Shown piece after piece: positions 9,471 through 22,016 of a stretch of DNA of 64,000 nucleotides. Both the position numbers and the translations under genes were made by a program. The notes beneath the pieces were generated by a model. The model had not been told where the DNA came from and did not search any database. It saw nothing but the letters and a program-made list of their open reading frames with translations. Position 1 is the first letter of the stretch; each line of letters opens with the position of its first letter. The DNA lies in contig NC_135786.1 in the NCBI RefSeq assembly GCF_051106095.1, positions 88,517,001 to 88,581,000 of the forward strand, written 5' to 3'. The DNA is from Pogona vitticeps (taxonomy: Eukaryota; Chordata; Lepidosauria; Squamata; Agamidae).

Positions 9471-12417
9471 ACCAGTAAATTCTACCACGGTTGAATCTGT
9501 ACAATCCATACTGTAATGACAGACAAGCAAGGACCAGTAACAAAAAAATGTAGTATGTCAAGGTTTCTAATAGCTTTAGCATACATAGCTTTTTGGCATA
9601 AGCCAAGCAGCATTGCTCAGGGCACCCAAGGAGGCTTGTGCTTTAGGCAGTTTTAGGGAGCAAATGGAAACATTTCAGACCTTCCTGCGAAATAAATAAG
9701 GTTCTAATAATTTTTGTATTAATATCAAAGCACGCACATAAACTTCAGAATTTCATTTTTGCTGCAGAACATCTAGTTCTGCTCTAAAGGATGGAGCTAT
9801 GATGAGGTTAAGCTGTCATCCGTCCCTGAAAAAGATAGCACCACAGATCGTAGAAGGAGGTACAGTAACACAGTGAGTTTTTCAGTATCAAGCCAATCCT
9901 TTACACATCACACCTGTCATAATGATGGACAATGTGCTAGCATATGGTAATTGATATTAGCAAAGGCTTTGGTTTCCTCTTCATTATATCATTTGACCAG
10001 CAGATGGCACCATTTATTCCATTTGAGGAAAAAAATGATAATACAGTACTGTATTCAACATGAGTGAACTGCCTTAGTACATGTCATTTCATAGGTAGTG
10101 GTGGTGAAAAAAATAGTGTAGCTGTTTTATGCAGCAGAAGTATTCTTGGTAACCCGTAAATCTTGTAGTACATTTTAAGAAGTACATTTGCAGAAGGGTC
10201 ACAATTGGTGTTTTTTACTACCTAAATTACTGTGTCGAATTGCAGCAGCAAATGTATTTATTGACATGTACTATTGATGGATTTTTATCAGAGTTTTAAT
10301 CATCATGGAGCCTTTCAGCTTCCTAAGATACAGATATGAAAAATTAAGAATGCATTGAAAATAATCAGAATAACAGAAAAGAGCTACACTGGTAGAAACT
10401 GGCTTCCACATCTTTCTTCTCCTAGACACAGCTGTTCTGACCCCCTGAAAATGCTATCCATGTGATTGGCTTACAACCTAAGTGCTTGTCTGAGTTCCAG
10501 TCTTTTGAAAATAAATGTGCCCAACCAGCAGCTCATATGCGGCCTTTGGAGACACATAGTGCACCCTCCATTGTTTCCCTTGCTGCCAAACTCCCACCCC
10601 ACTGAACTCTTTCTCATCCTCTCAGCAACCCAGATCTTAGTTATCTATTACTTGTAAAACATTGACACACATCCCCACATTTCTAATTATATGTACTACT
10701 GTAAAACATCAAACTACGGATGCAGAGATTTGCCTAAGAAATTAAAACTGTGGTGACTAGATTTTGCTTCCAGGGGGTATCTTTAGAACAGGAGTGCACA
10801 ATATTTTCAAGTTCAAAGGCCAAATGTCTTGCTGTGTGGTTAGGATCTTCTTGTCCGTGTATCACCAGAGATCCAGGAGAGACATATAGGCACTGTATGG
10901 ACCACTCATGTTGCTGTGGTGTACTGCTGGAAATTGCAAAACACTTTTTTATTTTCTTAGGCATGCCTCTGAGTCCCAAAGTTGATGTTTTATGTTTACT
11001 AGGAATATGGGAGGTATTCCCATAATTGACAAATAATGCAGACCACACAACTTGCACAATAATCTTGCAATCGTTCCTCAAGCCAAGTGGACCAAAGGAG
11101 AGCAGAGCACAGGCAAACTATCGTAAATGTGGATTTCAGGAGTGTATGATGAAAGCAGAAAGAACTGCTGCATAGGCGTGAGTTTAAGTGTCCAGAGCAT
11201 TTGGAAGATGTAAAAACAATGCAACACAAGTGAAGAAATAATGGAGATGGGAAGCTGGGCAGCACCAGTCTGGGAAGTTGGGTCAAGAACTCAGTCTAGC
11301 AGTTATTACTGATGTAAATTGTTCAAAAGAAGATCCAACTCTTCTGGTAAATATATATAAAATTCAAGACCATGAACAAAGAGATTTCTAGATCTTCATG
11401 TACCTAAAGCAGCCTTTGTCTGTTTAACATGACCAGCCCCCTAATCTTAGTAAAAGACAGGAAAATATTTCCTTAGGCAGGAAATGCTGTTAAGCAGCAG
11501 CAGCAGCCTCCCTCCAAGCCAGAGCAATGCCACAATGATTACTTCACATTCCATTTAGTACTTATAAGTTAAAAAGATGGTCAGAGATTTGAATTGAAGA
11601 AGGGGAAAATTGAATCTAATACGGTACACAGCTGCTGGTGCCATTGGAAAAAGCAAATTACATCTCCACCCAGTAGTAAACCCAAGATTTCCCCTGAACA
11701 TTCCAGCCATTGAGGTGCTAAGGAGGGCTCAGACTGAGGTCACAGTATGGTATGTATATACAGTTGTGACCCCTCTGCCAGCCATTTCACAGAGCTGTAG
11801 GAGGGAAAAGAGAAGAGCTTGTGTCACAGTTTAGATAGCCTTATTGTACTCTGAGATTTTCTTGTTTCACTCAGCTTACTTTATGAAACTTTACTGAAAT
11901 ATTATTACACTATTAGGATTGAGCACTCAAGGTTTGCACCCAGTGTGTTAGATTGTGGAATGATGATAATTGTATGAGGTTTGAGTTGATAGGTTGCAAG
12001 ATTAGCTATTTGTGTTCCCTTCGCATTCACATAATTTTTTTTTCTTTTAATGGAGATCTGGAAACACGAGATATATCACAGACGTACAGAGTGATTTGGC
12101 TTCAATTTGTATGCTCTTGTTTAGAGGACTTCTTCACGCCCTGATCAGAATCCTAATTCTTCTGAGAATCAGTACTAAAGAAATATATACTGTAATCTTT
12201 TTTGTTGTTGTTCTTTTTTGTTAGGGGCTTTGCAGGGTGTTCCTTGAAAAAACAGGGCACATTAAAGGCGCATTTACAGCTAGCAATCAAGCTAGCAATC
12301 ACTGTGGTATGCAGTCATAAGCTTAAAACTGTATCCAGTAACTGCCATGGATCCATCTGTTCTAACATTTCAGTTTCACGTCTTTCCCTGACGAGCTGCC
12401 TCTGGTTCAGGTAGCTG

Positions 12418-12500
12418 TCTCAAGGCTGATTCAGCCTTCCATCCTTCTGAGGTTGGTAAAATGACTCCCAGCTTGCAGAGGAGTTGTTTGCACTCGCTGT
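12418..12500 (+). repeat. SINE-like fragment
   Basis: The phrase GCCTTCCATCCTTCTGAGGTT followed by GGTAAAATGACTCCCAGC is typical of the middle of a common squamate tRNA-derived repeat. Only this core is recognisable; the ends are lost. Confidence 0.35.
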
Positions 12501-13379
12501 CCCCAAATAAAGGGCATTCCCTGTACTCTTGAGAAGGCATTCTGATCCTTTCTCTCCCTGGGCCTATGACATTATGTGTACATTTCTGGGTCTTTTATTT
12601 AGAATACATTTTAAAAACATGCACATAAATGGGAATTCCCTTCCCTTCTAAATTTCCCCTTCCCTGTTTATGACTTTCAGAATACAGTCCTATGAAGCAA
12701 TTATAAAAGAGATAAGGCTGCTAAATGAAATCAGCCAACTCAATTAAAAAAGGAGCATTGGTGAGTTGGAGCATCTGTGGAGTAATACGCAGCACAAGAA
12801 ACATCTTGGATTAATTCACAGGGCAAGATCAGTGGGTTAGGGCCTATACAAGGAGGAGAAGAGCAAGCACCATGGATTTAAGCACTCCTGAGGTATTATA
12901 GAGAGTGGGATCTGTGGGGTGAAGCTCTAATGAAATTATACAGAGAAATGGAAATGGGTTAGGGCACCTGTTTGGGAGAGGAGGGCAAGAGCAGAGCAGC
13001 CCCTCAAAGTATTCCAGATCCTTCTGAATGAAAATAAAGGCAACATAGTACAAATCTCCACATACTCAAAGAAGTTTGTGCAGTTCCAAAGTTTCAGAAG
13101 CTCATCTGACAAAACTAACAAATCAGCTATGGGGAAATGCAGAGGGCAAGACCAGTGAGTTGAGTATGTGCATTTGGACACATGGGGGCGGGGGGAGGAT
13201 AGTCCGGGCAATACCACAGTTTGCTGGTGGATGCTGCACTTCCTCTTGGGGAAGTGGCAATCACACAATAGATAAATTGTATTGTGAGACAGAGCAGCAG
13301 ATAACAAGAGGTCAGTTGCATCTTACTTGAAATGCCTTTGGTTGTCAGAACTCTCTCCTCCCTCTCAAAGCTGGTAAAG

Positions 13380-13438
13380 CTCATAACAACCAGATAGGCG
13401 GGATATAAATAGAATGAATGAATGAATGAATGAATGAA

Positions 13439-13476
<38 letters not shown>
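13380..13476 (+). repeat. LINE/SINE 3' tail with (TGAA)n-(TAAA)n microsatellite
   Basis: GATAGGCGGGATATAAATAG is the usual 3' end of L2-type LINEs and their SINEs in lizards. It is followed by five TGAA units and then about ten TAAA units to 13476. The repeat produces long Tyr-Leu-Phe-Ile open frames on the minus strand that are artefacts. Confidence 0.6.
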
Positions 13477-13478
<2 letters not shown>

Positions 13479-15434
13479 GCTACACAAACGTGCAACATTT
13501 GACATTAAGGGGATCACAGTGGGTTTGGGGGGGGGGGAACACTGCACTTTCCAACATCATAGAGAATATAGGGATGAAACACACTTTTTCCATCATGAAA
13601 AATACATATATGTGAGTTAGAACACACAAGTGTAGCTGATGGAAGACAATATGATGATGATATCCCACCTTGTCACTGGAACTGGTGCAGTTCAAAACCA
13701 CAATAAATGCACAATTTATTGTAGATGTATCCTAAGATGACACCCCTATAATGACATCAAACTCAGTGGGACATGCTTCTGAGTTGATACGTATATGATT
13801 TGCACTGTAAGCCTCTCTGATAAAATTTACCAGACAACAATTTTAAAAGTGAATCTAAAAGTCATCCTGTCACTTGACAACTGGTCCCCCTTTAGCTATA
13901 TTGCTGTGTTAGCATCCATCACACACATATTTCAACTGACATACAGCTGTGAAGGGCCTAACATAGTTTGAAATGAGATGGTGGCTTAACATTCCAAAGT
14001 AAATGGAAATGTTTACTGTGGGTCTAATAGCAGGGCCAATCGTTTGCCCAACTGGGGCCAAGAAAGACACACCAACTGGAGAACAGCTTTGCTTTTTTGG
14101 CACTGGCCTGCTTGTTCAAATGTCGCTAGCAGCTGCTGTTCTTCTCTTCAGGAAATCCCACCACTTTGCTCTGAAGGAAGGATTATGAGGGGAAAATCTT
14201 GCCTTGATTTACAGTTTCTGAGCTTTTAACACTCCATATCTAAAAGCTATCGTTTTATGTTGGCAAACATAGCTTCAGTACCAAACAGCTTTCCAAATGT
14301 ACCTCAGAGCAGGAGCACAGAGTTGAAACCGAGAGGTGCCATTAGCAACCCTTTCTTCCAGTAAAGCAGGCCGACCCCTGGCTCCAGTCGGCATTCTAAC
14401 ACAATATCTGAAGGATATCGTCTTAAACCTTGAGGTCTTTTAAAGGATTCTCTGAGAGAACAAAAGTGGCTCCTTTGCATTTATGTGGCAAATTCAAATA
14501 CTGCAGCTGTGCGATTGAAATCCTCAGACACCATTAAGGTAATTCCTTCATGAAAGAAACAACAAGCATTCACAGCATATAGGAGTATTGGATGGCAGGA
14601 CCAACCTGTGTAGAAACACAGAGGCCAGGAGTCTTGGAACATGAGAGTCATAAAACCAGATGCTCTGTGACGAATGCACTTTATGTAATGAGAGCATTAG
14701 TGATATTTTGTGTGTGTTAGAAACAGTCAGTCATATAGGAAGACAGTACGAAAGTGGGTGTATAAACACTTTTGTGTCAAGCCCACACATCAGGTTAGGA
14801 CTGCTTAATGATAGGCATACATTTCTCACTCTCTTTTGGCTGTGAAACACTGTTAAAGATTTATTTTTGAAATATTGCAGGCAAATCAGACTGTAACATT
14901 ACAAAAAACTGCAAATATCACTATTCCATACTAGCAGTGGAGCATGAATAAGCAAACCTTTTAAGTCTGATTTATAGAAAAATGAAGCCAATCATCTCCT
15001 GAATTAAAAGCACAACAATTAATTCCAACACAATCTGAGTCAAGGTTTCAGACAAGGATGAATCAGAAAAGGTCTTGTGGTCTCCTTTGTTTATTTAGCT
15101 GTCTTGTTTGCAATATTTGTATCTTGCCCTGTATCATGAGATCTCATGGCAGAGAACAAGAAGAATTTCAAATAATTTAGTTGAACATACAAGCCAAAAT
15201 CCTGTTGATGAAGAACATATGTGGAAACACAAGTTTACTCGCCATCTGTGCAACCATTTGGTTAGTTAGTAGATGCAGTGCAGTGTGACAGATAGCCTGT
15301 GAAAATGACCGCCCTGAGTGAAAGGCAACAGGATTTCCATTACATGTTATGTTAGTGTTGCATATGTCCACATAATGCATATTCTCAGTCCTTAAGGTGT
15401 CACATGAATTTTTTTGTTTGCTGAAATAACGTAT

Positions 15435-15870
15435 TATAAGCCAGAATCCTACTGGTGTTCATATAATACTGTATTTTTCTGTTTATAAGATGACCCAATG
15501 TATAAGACAACCCCCCCTTTTCTAACCCCCAAATTAGAAAATTTGCACAATCGCACCCCTTTGATCCTGAAGCCCTTTCATGGCTGCTTCAGGATCAAAG
15601 GGGTGGGATCATGCCTCCCTTTCACAGCTGCTTTACCCTGTGGCTTCCCAAAAGACAGGAAAAGCAGCTGCCTTCCGTATATAAATCAATTTTTTGTCTA
15701 ATTATTTAAAAAGTGTCATTTTATACATGGAAAAATACGCTATTTCAACGCTAATTGTTGAAGTGTTAAGGTATCAGGTGCCTGGTCATGCATTTGATGC
15801 ACAACTGTGATGTACCTCACCAATAGCTGCAATTAGTTGCAGCAAGTTACATACCAACAGGATTCTAACT
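15435..15870. repeat. Palindromic repeat interrupted by a MITE
   Basis: The outer ends AAGCCAGAATCCTACTGG (from 15438) and CCAACAGGATTCTAACT (to 15870) are inverted copies of the terminus of the palindromic family seen at 16750 and 18131. The MITE at 15469-15741 sits inside, so it landed in an older copy. Confidence 0.45.
15469..15741. mobile_element. Inverted-repeat MITE
   Basis: The left end TGTATTTTTCTGTTTATAAG and the right end (reverse complement GCGTATTTTTCCATGTATAA) are inverted repeats. The middle contains a further palindrome around a GATCCTGAAG / CTTCAGGATC pair near 15562-15600. About 270 bp and non-coding. Confidence 0.6.
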
Positions 15871-15892
15871 GTAGTTTTAGCCTACTTTGTGT

Positions 15893-16076
15893 TAAATGCC
15901 ACCAAATTGCATCTGATTTATGAGAACCTCAGTAGAAGTTCAAGGTTATATGAACCATCCAAGAAATGATTTATATCAGCCCATGTGCCCCAACAGTTTC
16001 CATGGCTGAACAGGGATTTGAACCCAGGTCTTCTAAGTCATTGTTCAATACCCTAGGCACTATACCACACTGGCTT
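15893..16076 (-). mobile_element. tRNA-derived SINE, minus strand
   Basis: Reading the reverse strand from 16076, the A-box region TGGTATAGTGCCTAGGG and the clear B box GGGTTCAAATCCC form a Pol III promoter of tRNA type. The body then runs to the tail near 15893 (TTAAATGCCACCAAATTGCA on the plus strand). A diverged but whole copy. Confidence 0.65.
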
Positions 16077-16132
16077 TGCTAATCTACTGGAAACAGGGAA
16101 AAAGTGTCAATGAAAAAGAATATCTGTGTCAT

Positions 16133-16402
16133 CAGGGCCAGCCCTGCCATTAGACAAAGTAAAGCAGTTGCCTCAGGCATTAGAATCTGGGTGTAAAAAA
16201 ATTGCAGAATATTGTTAACTAACTTCATTTTTACTATATTTTTAGTGCCAGATATTCCAAAACAGGCCTTTTTTGGGGGGATTTGCAGTCTTCTATTCCA
16301 AAATAATTGGGCTGACTTTGGGAAATCACGCATATTGACTAGGGGGAAATGGCGTCATTTGCTTTTCTGCCTCAAGCAGCAAAATGTATTGAGTGGGCCC
16401 TG
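16133..16402. mobile_element. hAT-type MITE
   Basis: The termini CAGGGCCAGCCCTGCC and GAGTGGGCCCTG are inverted, and both subterminal regions carry a GCCTCA(G/A)GC motif. The flanking octamers (TGTGTCAT and AATGTCAC) agree only in part, so the target duplication is decayed. About 270 bp. Confidence 0.6.
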
Positions 16403-16749
16403 AATGTCACCCATTTTGGATTCAATGTATTTTGTCTTGCCATTATCATGTATTGTGAGGTATCTCGAATTGCCAGTCCTGAATTTAAAACACTCTTGAG
16501 CAATTCTTCTTACACTGGAATGCCTAGGACGAACAAAGAGTAAGGATCTGCCTTCCATTGCTTCAATGATGTCAGCAACTGTTCTCTCTCCCAGAGAATT
16601 TTTCCCTATGGCTGAGCCAGAATTTATTTTATTAGATTAAATAATGTGGCCAAAATTCAATTGGCAACTCTAGCATAATATTTCTTCAGAAAGTAGGGCA
16701 TTACATCCACTTTGTCGTACTCTCTCACCCACCCACATGCAGACATAAT

Positions 16750-16980
16750 GGCCCAAATTCTATTGTTTACTGCAATAATTGGACTCAAGTGGGCCCATTG
16801 ATTCAACGGGGATTTAGTGAGTCAACTCTTGTCAGTTCCACTGATTCAGATGAGCCTACTCCAGTGAGCTGCAGATTGTGTAGGCCCATTTGTATCAATG
16901 CAGTTGACCCACTAAATCACCACTGATTCAATAGATCTAAGGGAGTGCAATCTGCTATGCTAAGCAACAGGATTTCAGCC
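16750..16980. repeat. Palindromic short repeat, reference copy
   Basis: The left end GGCCCAAATTCTATTGTTTA and the right end (reverse complement GGCTGAAATCCTGTTGCTTA) are inverted repeats of about 40 bp. Inner parts (TGATTCA...GATTTAGTGAGTC and GACCCACTAAATC...TGATTCA) are also inverted, so the unit is an imperfect palindrome of about 230 bp. Copies or parts occur at 5590, 9248, 15435, 18131 and 57785. Confidence 0.6.
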
Positions 16981-17697
16981 AGTAGCGTCATAAAGTCCCT
17001 CACCCTCAGATATCACAAGGGCTTGCAATCTCAGGTTTTGTTCTGTAACATCTCAGGGAATGAGAAACTGCTGACCTGCCAGCTCTGTTCTCCCATGTAG
17101 CTTTTCAGAAACCACAAAGGCTGCAGTAGAATGAATTGTGATAATTGTCTCTTCACTCCCTTCCCCCAAGGGAAATGGAACTCTGTCAAGCACTGCTCTG
17201 GATTCAATCCATAAACAAAAATCTGAAAACAAATGTTTAGGAGATTAACAATCGCTGCTTTGATCAAATTTACACCTCGTGGATTACACAAGGCCATTTA
17301 CATTCCTATCTGCATCAGAGATTAATCCAGCCTGATTTAGAAGGTATTTCTAATAGCATACTTAAATTCTATAATGCAAGAAATGGAATGAGGTCCCAAG
17401 TATACACGAAAAGCCTCTCTTTCATCGTATTGAGTATCAGAAGCCACTCACTGCTTGCGTATCTGACATGGTTTCCAAGTCAGAGGCCTGCCTGAGAAAA
17501 AACTCATTTCTTGGCCAATTCCCAAGAGTTCCTATTGCATCTCCATTTCTTAATATGGTTGCCTAGAAGTTGCGATCAGCTGCATGTCCCATCACCCTAA
17601 GAGGCCAGGTTAGTGACTACACAAGACACAGCTTCCATCCCTGTTCAGCATCCCATGGACAGACAAAGCTGTATTACTCTTAAAATGCTTTTAATCT

Positions 17698-17772
<75 letters not shown>

Positions 17773-17960
17773 TTGGATTTCTATCCCGCCCATCTAGACC
17801 AAACGTCTACTCTGGGTGGTTTACAAATTTAAAAAGCAATACAAATATATTATATATTATAGATCCAAGGTGGCAAAAGTATAAGAAATTAAGATACGGC
17901 AGGAGGGAAAACCTGACCAAATAGCCAGGTTTTAATTGTATTCCTGAAAACACCCAGAGA
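17698..17960 (-). repeat. L2-type LINE 3' end (minus) with long (TTTA)n run
   Basis: The run of about 19 TTTA units (17698-17774) is followed by GGATTTCTATCCCGCCCATC and CTACTCTGGGTGGTTTACAA. On the reverse strand this is the LINE end '...CACCCAGAG...GGCGGGATAGAAATCC' and its A-rich tail, as at the end of the intact L2 at 63009-63040. The remainder to 17960 fits the upstream 3' region of such repeats. Confidence 0.7.
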
Positions 17961-18130
17961 GGCAGACATGGCTTTTAGATTGTGTTTTAAATCTGTCTTT
18001 AAAAATGTCATTAATCTGTTTTTAAAATAATGGTCTTAATCCTCTAATACTTATAATCTATATGTTGTATATTGCTTTTGAAAGGTTGCAATATTACATC
18101 TTTGAAGCCACAGATTTCTAAGAGTATTGC

Positions 18131-18331
18131 TTAAATCCTGTTGCAGTTATGCAAGCAACGTAACTTTTAGAGGTGACTTGCTGTACCTTAAGAAATGTCT
18201 GTAGACTTTATCTGTTGCACGTCAAGTAGTGTGACTTGGTATGGAACAGATAATTCTTCAGAGATTTCCTAATTGGCAATTCACTTCCAAAATTTATGCT
18301 TTTTGCATAACTATGCAACAGAATTTCATCC
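18131..18331. repeat. Palindromic short repeat
   Basis: The ends TTAAATCCTGTTGCAGTTAT and CTATGCAACAGAATTTCATC are inverted repeats and match the ends of the 16750-16980 family. About 200 bp, non-coding. Confidence 0.55.
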
Positions 18332-19010
18332 AATCTGTGTCATGCCAGCCTCTTAGATCTTTTATTGAGTGATGTGACAAAGAACTCTCTTGAATCTATT
18401 AATGAATGCATCTCAAGACAACCTGTTCAGCTCTGTCTCCATGAGAAACTGAGGCAAGTGCACAGATTAAATACAGATACCAGGTGGAGATGACTCGGGC
18501 AGAGCAAGCCAGGTGCTGAGCAAATGATCAGGCAAAGCAAGCCTGGATCGGACGGAGCATGAAAATAAGTATTGGCGAATGTGGAGGACTTGCAGTGGGA
18601 GATTTTTGGGATAACCTGCTTCTCTCCACAGACTTTTTCCCAACACTGCTACTCTACCTACTCCATGTTAATGATTTAAGAAATTCCTAGCTTACCTAGA
18701 GTGAAAATGTTGTCTCTTATACGTTGTTTGCCCTTTCATTCTATCTTCTGTTCTGTGTCCAATGCTGTGATCTCTGCTTTCCTGTCCTTTCCACTTCTCA
18801 GATCTGCCCCCCACTTTATCGCTTTCTCCTCCTTCTATTTTGCATTCCTTCTCCCATTTTTCTATTTTGATTTTACCTCCCCCATGTTTCTTCTCTTGCT
18901 TCCTCTTCCTCTCTTAATTTCCTCTTTATTTCTGTGAAGGAAACAGCCAAAGGGGAGAGGGAATTGTATGGGGGCGTGCATTTTATAACAGGCCACCTCA
19001 TCCCCTAGGA

Positions 19011-19306
19011 CAGGGGTGGGCAATTAATTTCAGTGGGGGGCCACATGAAAAATCTGAACTGTTTGGGGGCTGAACCAACTTTACTTAAAAATAAAATGAA
19101 ACAGTGATGTTATGATTGTTTTTATTTTAAACTTGTTAATCTTCACAAATACTAAAGAGTTTTTTTGCGATATGTTAAATATAAGCAACTGATCAACTTT
19201 AGACAAAAAGCTATAAATGGTTTTGGTGTTCAAAACTGTCCAGGGGCTGGACAGGAGCAGCTCAGGGGCCGCATGTGGCCCTCGGGCCGCACTTTGCCCA
19301 GGCCTG
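19011..19306. mobile_element. hAT-type element with exact 8-bp target duplication (copy 1)
   Basis: It starts CAGGGGTGGGCAATTAATTT and ends GCCGCACTTTGCCCAGGCCTG, with the octamer CCCTAGGA on both sides (19003-19010 and 19307-19314). The interior is nearly the same as the 26110-26390 copy over its whole length. The TIR start CAGGGGTGGGCAA is that of the hAT-Charlie type. Confidence 0.85.
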
Positions 19307-21345
19307 CCCTAGGAGTAGTACTGTGACTAACTATGCCACCTCTGCTACATTTTGTGGCTGCACCCATAGCATAGATCTGTAGAAATATTGAAGACTTTAC
19401 TGTAAGTTTCTCTAATTTCAAAGAGTCTTTATAAATGCAACTAAGTTGGGGTCCAATACTTCATCATTGTACAGAATCCTCAGTTTCCAAGGAAACCTCC
19501 ACTTCATTTTGCACTAAACACATTTGAAGTATTTTCCCCGAAAGGTAGCCATGTTGGTCTGTTTATGCATGTGCAACTAAATAATAAGAAAAACAAACAC
19601 ATTTTGTTTTTATTTTTGATTATATAGATATGAAGCCTATCAATCACTGCTACCCTATTTGCTACGGAACACATGAGGCATATGGTAGTTAAATGTACGA
19701 CCTTTTAAACAGATTGGAAAAGTAAGGCTGCAAATGACGAGGGGCTGGGATTCAGATTGAACTATTTTTACAGTAGATTCACTGAAATAGTGGGACCTAA
19801 AATAGGCATGAGTAACATTTTGCTGATTTAAAAGGATCTAGTCTAACCATGATTAAATCTGGATCCAACCCAATAGTGTTGGGCAGGGCAGGCAAGAGGG
19901 GAAAAGTGAAACATTAGACCTGTTACAAAGCAGTGGCTTTTGGATACTCGAAGCACACATTTCTTTGTTTTACCATCAGGTCCTTCTGTCAACACATACA
20001 TTTCATCAGTCCTTTTAGAAAATGATTTCTTGAAATGTACACATTGTAGTTGGAATGCCTAGTAAGTGAAGATATGCACGAACAATTGGCATAACTGGAA
20101 TCTGAATAATGATTTTTGTTTAAATTGGCAAACTGTCTCTTCAGCATTGAACTATTTGGGGAATAACAGAAAAAGAACAAGGGAAATGAATACATGCATG
20201 AACCAGAAATATTTTGATTTCATTTCAAAGCATGCAGCAGTGATGATGGAGCAGTTGATTGTACAATAAAGACACAGAATGGGTGACAGAGGTAAGCATA
20301 TAGGTATTGTACACTTTCAGGGAAGACAATTTTGCATGTTGAAAGGAGGGGCAGGGACTAGAAAAACCCATCTCCAATGTTCCATTAATATAAATGAAGA
20401 ATGCTAACCTTCCAATTAATACTTGTCACACACACCCAGCTCCCCTATTTGTTTTCCCTAACACCCAGGTTTGCCTTTGGGCATGACTTCTTCTTCCTTT
20501 TGATGCTGCCACCAGAGGATATTCTCCTCACTATACCAAATATGAATAATGGATCCATGCTGTCAAATATAACAATGTTTATTTATAGGTTAATAGGTAA
20601 ATCACATAAGGAAAATCATGGATGGTCTTGAATTATTCATTCATTTAATGTGCTTTGGACTTTAGATATGTTTACTTATATAGAATTCATTTTAATCACG
20701 GTGTTACAATATTCAACCAGTTTATTGCATTTCTTACTACTTTTAACTCCTTCAGTTCTCAAATACACCAACTTTCCAAGTCCTTGCCCTAATCCTATCT
20801 ATCTTAATACTTTCAATCCCTCTATCTCTGTCTCTTCTTCTCTCTCTCTCTCCAACTGCCCTAACTGTCCCAAACTGTCTATTTTTTTCTCTCCTAGTTC
20901 CGTTGGTTCCGCCCCTCCTGTCCTGTCATAGGCTCCCACACCAGAGCTCTAACCTGATGGACAGGAGTGATGTGTGAGCTGTCCGTCACAATACTATATA
21001 TCAATTTGGGTATGCCAGACGTCTGGACCTCACCAATAACACATATATTGTGCCACTGATAGAATGACTGTGTTTGATGTTAAAAATAGGTATTCCTTGG
21101 TTGTGAAGATTTTTATTCATCTAGACCAGCCATGCTCACCTAGGGTCATATGGCCCTCTGGGGGCTCTGGCACATTTGAAACGGGGCACAGACTGGAAAC
21201 AGTTCATACATGACCTTATAAGATTTGTTACGTGACTTAGACAATGCTAATTTGGCCTGTATTTCTTTTATATTGTGTTTATGGCCATGACCCCAAAAAT
21301 GTTGAGAACAGCTGATCCATATAGAGGTGGTGAGGCAAAAATGTT

Positions 21346-21595
21346 GAAACTCAGATCGTCCTATTTTGGCCACATCATGAGAAGATAGGATTCACTGGAA
21401 AAGACAAAAATGCTGGGAAAAGCTGAAGGCATCAGGAAAAGAGGAAGACCAAATAGGAGATGGATTGACTCCCCAAAGGAAACCATAGGCACTAGTTTGC
21501 AAGTGCCGAGCAGGGCGGTTGAAGACAGTACATTTTGGAGATTGCTCGGTCATAGGGGCGCCGTAAGTCGAGGGCAACTTGAGGGAACATTACTC
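21346..21595 (+). mobile_element. RTE-type LINE 3' fragment
   Basis: Translated on the plus strand it reads FGHIMRR, then a stop, then DSLEKTKMLGKAEG and IRKRGRPNRRWIDSPKE, the C-terminal end of RTE/BovB-like reverse transcriptase ORFs. It differs from the two clear BovB copies at 28410 and 36176, so it is probably another RTE lineage. Truncated at its 5' end. Confidence 0.65.
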
Positions 21596-21876
21596 AACAT
21601 TACTTCATATGAGTTATTCAACATAACAGATGTATCATTATTATACGGGTATTAGACATCTATGTAAATACGTTGGTGAGACAACCATGGATTTTATACC
21701 ATAGGAGGTATGCCTCTGTTGCTAGATTCCCTTGTTATGTGACATAAACCATCAGGATAAACTAGTATAAAACTCAGTGAACTTTGTCCAACGCGAATCT
21801 GCAGAACAGTTTTCCCACTAATTTTGTTGTGATGCACTGAATAAATGAGACACTGGATACAGATTCTCCAAAGTAA

Positions 21877-21882
21877 TTTATT
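21877..21882 (-). terminator. SELENOF: SELENOF poly(A) signal
   Basis: AATAAA on the minus strand (TTTATT on the plus strand), about 80 bases past the SECIS hairpin. It is the first canonical hexamer downstream of the SECIS, which must be kept in the mRNA. Confidence 0.7.
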
Positions 21883-21961
21883 GTTCTCGCTGATTTTTTT
21901 TGTTGTTCACTGAACCCATGTCTGCTGAATGAAGATGGAAACACTTAACAAAAATACACTA

Positions 21962-22016
21962 GACATCAGATCTACAAATGCCTTTTGTTAAAGGCTTTCT
22001 ATGTAGTCATCATTAA
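21962..22016 (-). promoter_or_regulatory. SELENOF: SECIS element of SELENOF (form 2)
   Basis: On the minus strand the order is: ATGA core (22010-22013), a stem strand containing CTACA, an unpaired AAA, a mini-stem GCCTTT / AAAGGC closed by the loop AACA, the returning strand TGTAG, and the second core TGA (21966-21968). This is the layout of a form-2 SECIS: a non-Watson-Crick AUGA/GA quartet, a helix, the AAR bulge and an extra apical helix. It recruits SBP2 and eEFSec so that the exon 3 UGA is read as selenocysteine (established mechanism). Its place in the 3' UTR of a gene with an in-frame UGA makes the call firm. Confidence 0.92.

Larger units (their letters stand above)
6121..21850. other. 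Intergenic region between convergent SH3GLB1 and SELENOF
   Basis: No exon with splice signals and family resemblance was found on either strand. What is recognised is repeats: a Tigger-like MITE (7025-7598), a second MITE (7631-7896), palindromic repeats (9248-9470, 15435-15870, 16750-16980, 18131-18331), SINEs, microsatellites (13421, 17698), hAT MITEs (16133-16402, 19011-19306) and an RTE LINE tail (21346-21595). In 9500-12400 and 19320-21120 I see nothing I can name. Confidence 0.7.

Noticed and set aside
10780-11050. CAGGAGTGCACAA as the start of another hAT element
   Set aside because: No matching inverted end or 8-bp duplication was found.
13127-13547. Minus-strand frames with YLFIYLFI and HSFIHSF repeats
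   Set aside because: They are translations of the (TAAA)n/(TGAA)n microsatellite at 13421-13476.
17613-17924. Open frame with FIYLFIYLF repeats
   Set aside because: It is the translation of a (TTTA)n microsatellite.
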